Assembly (NCBI GenBank): GCA_905221605.1
Contig: CAJNDS010000095.1
Coordinates: 62,001 to 126,000, forward strand
Origin: Symbiodinium natans
Lineage: Eukaryota > Sar > Dinophyceae > Suessiales > Symbiodiniaceae
Length of the DNA: 64,000 nt
Direction of reading: 5' to 3'
The position numbers were made by a program, and so were the translations under genes. Positions 60,872 to 64,000 of the stretch are shown in pieces (within the stretch, counting starts at the first letter, position 1; the number at the start of each line of letters is the position of its first letter). Below the pieces are notes generated by a model. That model did no database searches. It was not told the DNA's origin and saw only the letters and a list, made by a program, of their open reading frames with translations.

Positions 60872-61580
60872 GGGGGGGGGGGGGGGGAGGGACGTGAAGA
60901 TTTGCCGGGCGTAGGCGGAGATGTTCACAGACCTAAGGGTGCCTCGGTTCGGAAAGGCTGTTGAGACATCTTGCTCTCGGCTCCCTCAGCCTGTGTCATT
61001 CCCGCTCGGAGCGCGCAGCTTAGAGATTGTGCCCTCAGAGCCTTATAGAGTTCCGATGAGTTCGGGGTCTTCTGACTTTGACTTGGGTTTTGGATTCTGG
61101 GTTCGCTACTTGGGGCGGCTCGCGACGCATTGGCTGAAGTTAATGTGGGAGGATGTCCAAAAAGGGCGATTAATGGGGATTGGAAGAGGGCAGTGGCCGT
61201 GATTGTATTCTAGCGTCGGGTCGAGAAATTTGTTTGGTCTAAGGCAGAGCCAGAGGGTACACACAGTACTCGCATGAGGCCCCAACGTGGCGCTGGATTC
61301 GTGGGAGCTCGGCGCTACAGTAAAGATAAGTAAACGTAACCTGGGATGAACTTTCTGGGGCTCAGGCGTAGAGAACTCGGCGGAGCACCTGTGGTATGTC
61401 AAGAGGCGTCGACCCAGTGCCCGCGGAGTGAAAGCCAGGTTATACTCAAGCAGGTCACTAGCCCAGAAAGGCCCAACAGGAATGGGAGAAAACAACTGAA
61501 GCACTTTGAAGGGTGGGGGTCATGTTTTATTTTTTCGGTGTGGGGTTGCTAGATTTTAAAGCAAACTCTACTCCTCGCCC

Positions 61581-61695
61581 AACCCCAGACTATCAAACCC
61601 CAGAGTATCCCCAGGGCATCCCCAGAGACTCCCTGGAGTGCCCAACCCCAGAGTATCCCAGAGCATCCCCAGAGACTCCCTGGAGTGCCCAAATT
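61581..61695. repeat. Short direct duplication
   Basis: Two imperfect copies of a 45-50-bp sequence containing AACCCCAGAGTATCCC and CCAGAGACTCCCTGGAGTGC. Confidence 0.75.
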
Positions 61696-61699
61696 CAGA

Positions 61700-62250
61700 A
61701 TTGGGAGCAACTTTAACCCGCCGCCCGGGCACCCGCCCCCCAGGGCCTACTTCTTAGAACTAGCCCCGGGTTCTGCAGACCTCTTGGTGGAGAAGTGGGT
61801 TCTTAGATGGGGTTCTGGGTAAGTTGCTGGCGGGCATAAAATAAGGATTTAGGGCTCGAGAAAAATTAATCAGGGATGGGGGTGCAAGAGATGCTGTCTT
61901 GCTACATCAACGTCAGCGAAGAGCATGCTCAATGCATCTTTCTCAATTATACATGACAAGGAGGCTGTGACAATCTGAAAAGCTTGACAAGAAGCACCTG
62001 GTGTCATCTTTGAAGGTCAAATGGAGCTGTGCTCGGAAATGCCCTGGGCGAGACATGACCTCACTTTCCTCCATGCCCTTCTTAGATTTCACATCGCCAC
62101 ATGACATGTGAGTACGCTGCATTTTTATTTATAATGAAACAATCAGAAAGACGGAAATCAACACAGAGGTCTGTGAATGAGGGCAATCGCAATGACAGTG
62201 AGACATATATCTTCGCAGAAGCTGGACATGGAAGAAACCGAAACCGCAAT
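61700..62250. other. No gene recognised
   Basis: Mixed composition, only short ORFs and no repeats of note. Confidence 0.55.
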
Positions 62251-62255
62251 GAGGC

Positions 62256-62585
62256 CCCCCCTCCCTCCCTCCCTCCCTCCCTCCCTTCCGCCCTCTCTCC
62301 CTCTCTCCCTCTCTCCCTCTCTCCCTCTCTCCCTCTCTCCCTCTCTCCCTCTCTCCCTCTCTCCCTCTCTCCCTCTCTCCCTCTCTCCCTCTCTCCCCTC
62401 TCTCCCTCTCTCCCTCTCTCCCCTCTCTCTCTCCCTCTCTCCCTCTCTTCCCTCTCTCCCTCTCTCCCCTCTCTCCTCTCTCCTTCTCTCCCCCTCTCTC
62501 CCTCTCTCTCTCCCTCCCTCCCTCCCTCTCCCCTCCCTCTCCTTCTCTCTCCCTCTCTCTCCCTCTCCCTCCCTCCCTCCCTCCC

Positions 62586-62674
<89 letters not shown>
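62256..62674. repeat. CT-rich microsatellite
   Basis: Starts as CCCT/CTCC repeats (CCTCCCTCCC), continues as CTCTCCCT units and ends in about 90 bp of pure CT. Ser/Pro/Leu ORFs on one strand and Arg/Glu ORFs on the other are artefacts. Confidence 0.97.
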
Positions 62675-62677
<3 letters not shown>

Positions 62678-62679
62678 CT

Positions 62680-64000
62680 CTACAGTGGCAATGACAATGA
62701 GTGAGTCGGCAGCTCACGCGAAGCTCACGCGAAGAAACCTTGGCCAGCAAGATTGAGCAGAGCTGCCAGGGATAAACGCCAGCGTTTCTGAGGACTTGAG
62801 TGGCTCAAGTACATGCAACGTAGCTTCCACATGGTCTGCAAACAGCAATGCAATGCTGCCACGAAGTCAGGAAACTCTGCAGCTAGCAGTGTCTGGGGTG
62901 GCCACGGGCAAGCTCACGAGCAGAGCAAGCTGCAAGCTGATGACCACATCCTTTCGGCAGAGCAAAGGCAAGGAGGAATTCATTACTCGTTTGTGGAGAA
63001 TTGCATGTGCTCTCGCATGATTGTCTTTTCCCCAGACTGCAAAATCTGTCACGTAATGACAGTGGCTCCCCCAAATCTGGAAACCAGATCTTTGGTTTCA
63101 AATCTTTCAAACCGGAAGCTGTACACGACTGACTACTCCAGACGGCCCAGGCGTCGAAGATATTTGCAATGAAGCAAGGCGACAGTGTCCTGACGTCTGT
63201 CAGTACACAAACAAATCATACATGTCATAGCTTTGGAACAATCTAAGAACAGTGGGGCCAATTCTGAACCAAGCTTCAGTGAACTGTGGAGTGTATTCCT
63301 CGCTCTCCCTCAAGTCCTCTTCGACCCCAGTCACCCTCCCATGTTCATCTCTGCCACTGAGTGCGCCCAAAGTCCACGTGTCTTCGGGGCGGTTTTCGCG
63401 GGAAACCTCCTGCAGCTCCTCAAGCCATGGAGCAGTACCGACCAGCCATAATCCCTTGCTTGTGCTGCCCCCGAAAGACATCATGTGAATTGTAACTTTG
63501 CGGGCCCGTGTCTGTTCCAGAGCATGTCTGACACAGGGGAACTTCAGCAACAAAGAACCGACAGGCTGCTCAATGACAATGAAAAGACCTTAGAATTCAC
63601 AGGGGTGAGATGAGGCATGACCGCAATCTGGGAGGCCAAGAAATCTGGGAATGTGGAAAGCTGAACCCAGTGAATCTGCTTCCTGCGAAAGGTATCTATT
63701 ACGCGAGGTCCTGAATATGTCAACTTCCCCTCAACACTTCCCAACCCAGCAAACACAAAACCACTTGACAAATTAAGCACGAGCTCATTTAATTTGGGAC
63801 CAGCTCCATTAAACTTACCTTAAAGGCATCCCATCGAATCTTTCGCCTTTTCTATTTGGAAGGAAAATAGTGTAAACTGTAAACAAACCAACCCCTAATC
63901 ATGAGGAGGACGGCGAATAGATTTATGGGCTTATTTCCATAAACTGAAGGACATGTTTCCTTTCAGCAATCAAAGAAATGAAATACAGCCTAATTGTAGA
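62680..64000. other. No gene recognised at the right edge
   Basis: Several ORFs of 60-119 codons on both strands, none with a domain. The last 250 bp is AT-rich. The start of a gene beyond the window cannot be excluded. Confidence 0.5.

Larger units (their letters stand above)
59640..61550 (+). repeat. Further LRR exon-intron repeat units
   Basis: At least two more copies of the unit found at 38-43 kb. Intron-side motifs recur at 59650, 60310 and 61040 (GAGTTCGGGGTCTTC), 59855, 60605 and 61500 (AGCACTTTGAAGGGTGGGGG or close) and 60015 and 60765 (GCGTGGCCCCTGAAAGCTCC). Exons are at 60045-60128 and 60788-about 60871. The last unit stops before an exon, near 61550. Confidence 0.82.

Noticed and set aside
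62082-62750. Arg/Glu-rich and Ser/Leu/Pro-rich ORFs of 175-222 codons
   Set aside because: Pure translations of the CT microsatellite.

Overview
The window looks like nuclear DNA from a eukaryotic alga, most probably a dinoflagellate or a close relative such as a chromerid. This is an inference from four things: interstitial CCCTAAA/TTTAGGG telomere-type repeats; a leucine-rich-repeat (LRR) gene whose introns start with GC and end in AG before a G; Copia-type retroelement signals; and very repeat-rich DNA with few genes. No rRNA, tRNA, CRISPR or bacterial-style operon was seen.

Layout. 1-12.6 kb is satellite DNA: four direct copies of a 1.72-kb unit, a large palindrome centred near 6.84 kb, shorter 762/565-bp repeats, G-rich GGGTTTTG-like tracts, a 53-bp minisatellite, and 22-bp and 42-bp minisatellites. 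The many ORFs here are repeat artefacts. 13,139-32,305 is a complete 19.2-kb LTR element (element 1): 686-bp LTRs (TG...CA, about 3 differences), a CCATG target duplication, a tRNA-half-type primer site and a purine tract. It carries about 5,600 codons in seven consecutive ORFs: coiled coils, three Cys-rich clusters, a CCCH finger and a Copia-like aspartic protease. I can see no reverse transcriptase or integrase. 34.1-43.3 kb holds a host-type gene with an N-terminal HET/TIR-like domain and a series of LRR exons, one repeat per 84-90-nt phase-0 exon with GC donors. Its downstream introns are inflated by repeats, and copies of the exon-plus-intron unit recur at 59.6-61.5 kb. 45,319-59,411 is a second complete LTR element (element 2, 14.1 kb): 286-bp LTRs with one difference, a CCCTA duplication inside telomere-like repeats, and a primer site matching the anticodon arm of initiator tRNA-Met. 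It encodes WW-, S1-, SAM-like and CCCH-finger segments, again without visible reverse transcriptase or integrase, and contains 5 kb of internal tandem arrays. 61.5-64 kb contains a CT microsatellite and no convincing gene.

How it works together. Both LTR elements look recently inserted, since their LTRs are nearly identical. Both appear to depend on enzymes supplied elsewhere while carrying large coding regions rich in nucleic-acid-binding motifs. Element 1 is also saturated, on one strand only, with the hexamer GGATAG, in LTRs, coding and non-coding parts alike. The main candidates for something undescribed are these two RT-less coding LTR elements, the GGATAG signal, and the one-exon-one-LRR gene with GC-AG introns that is being amplified as exon-intron units.
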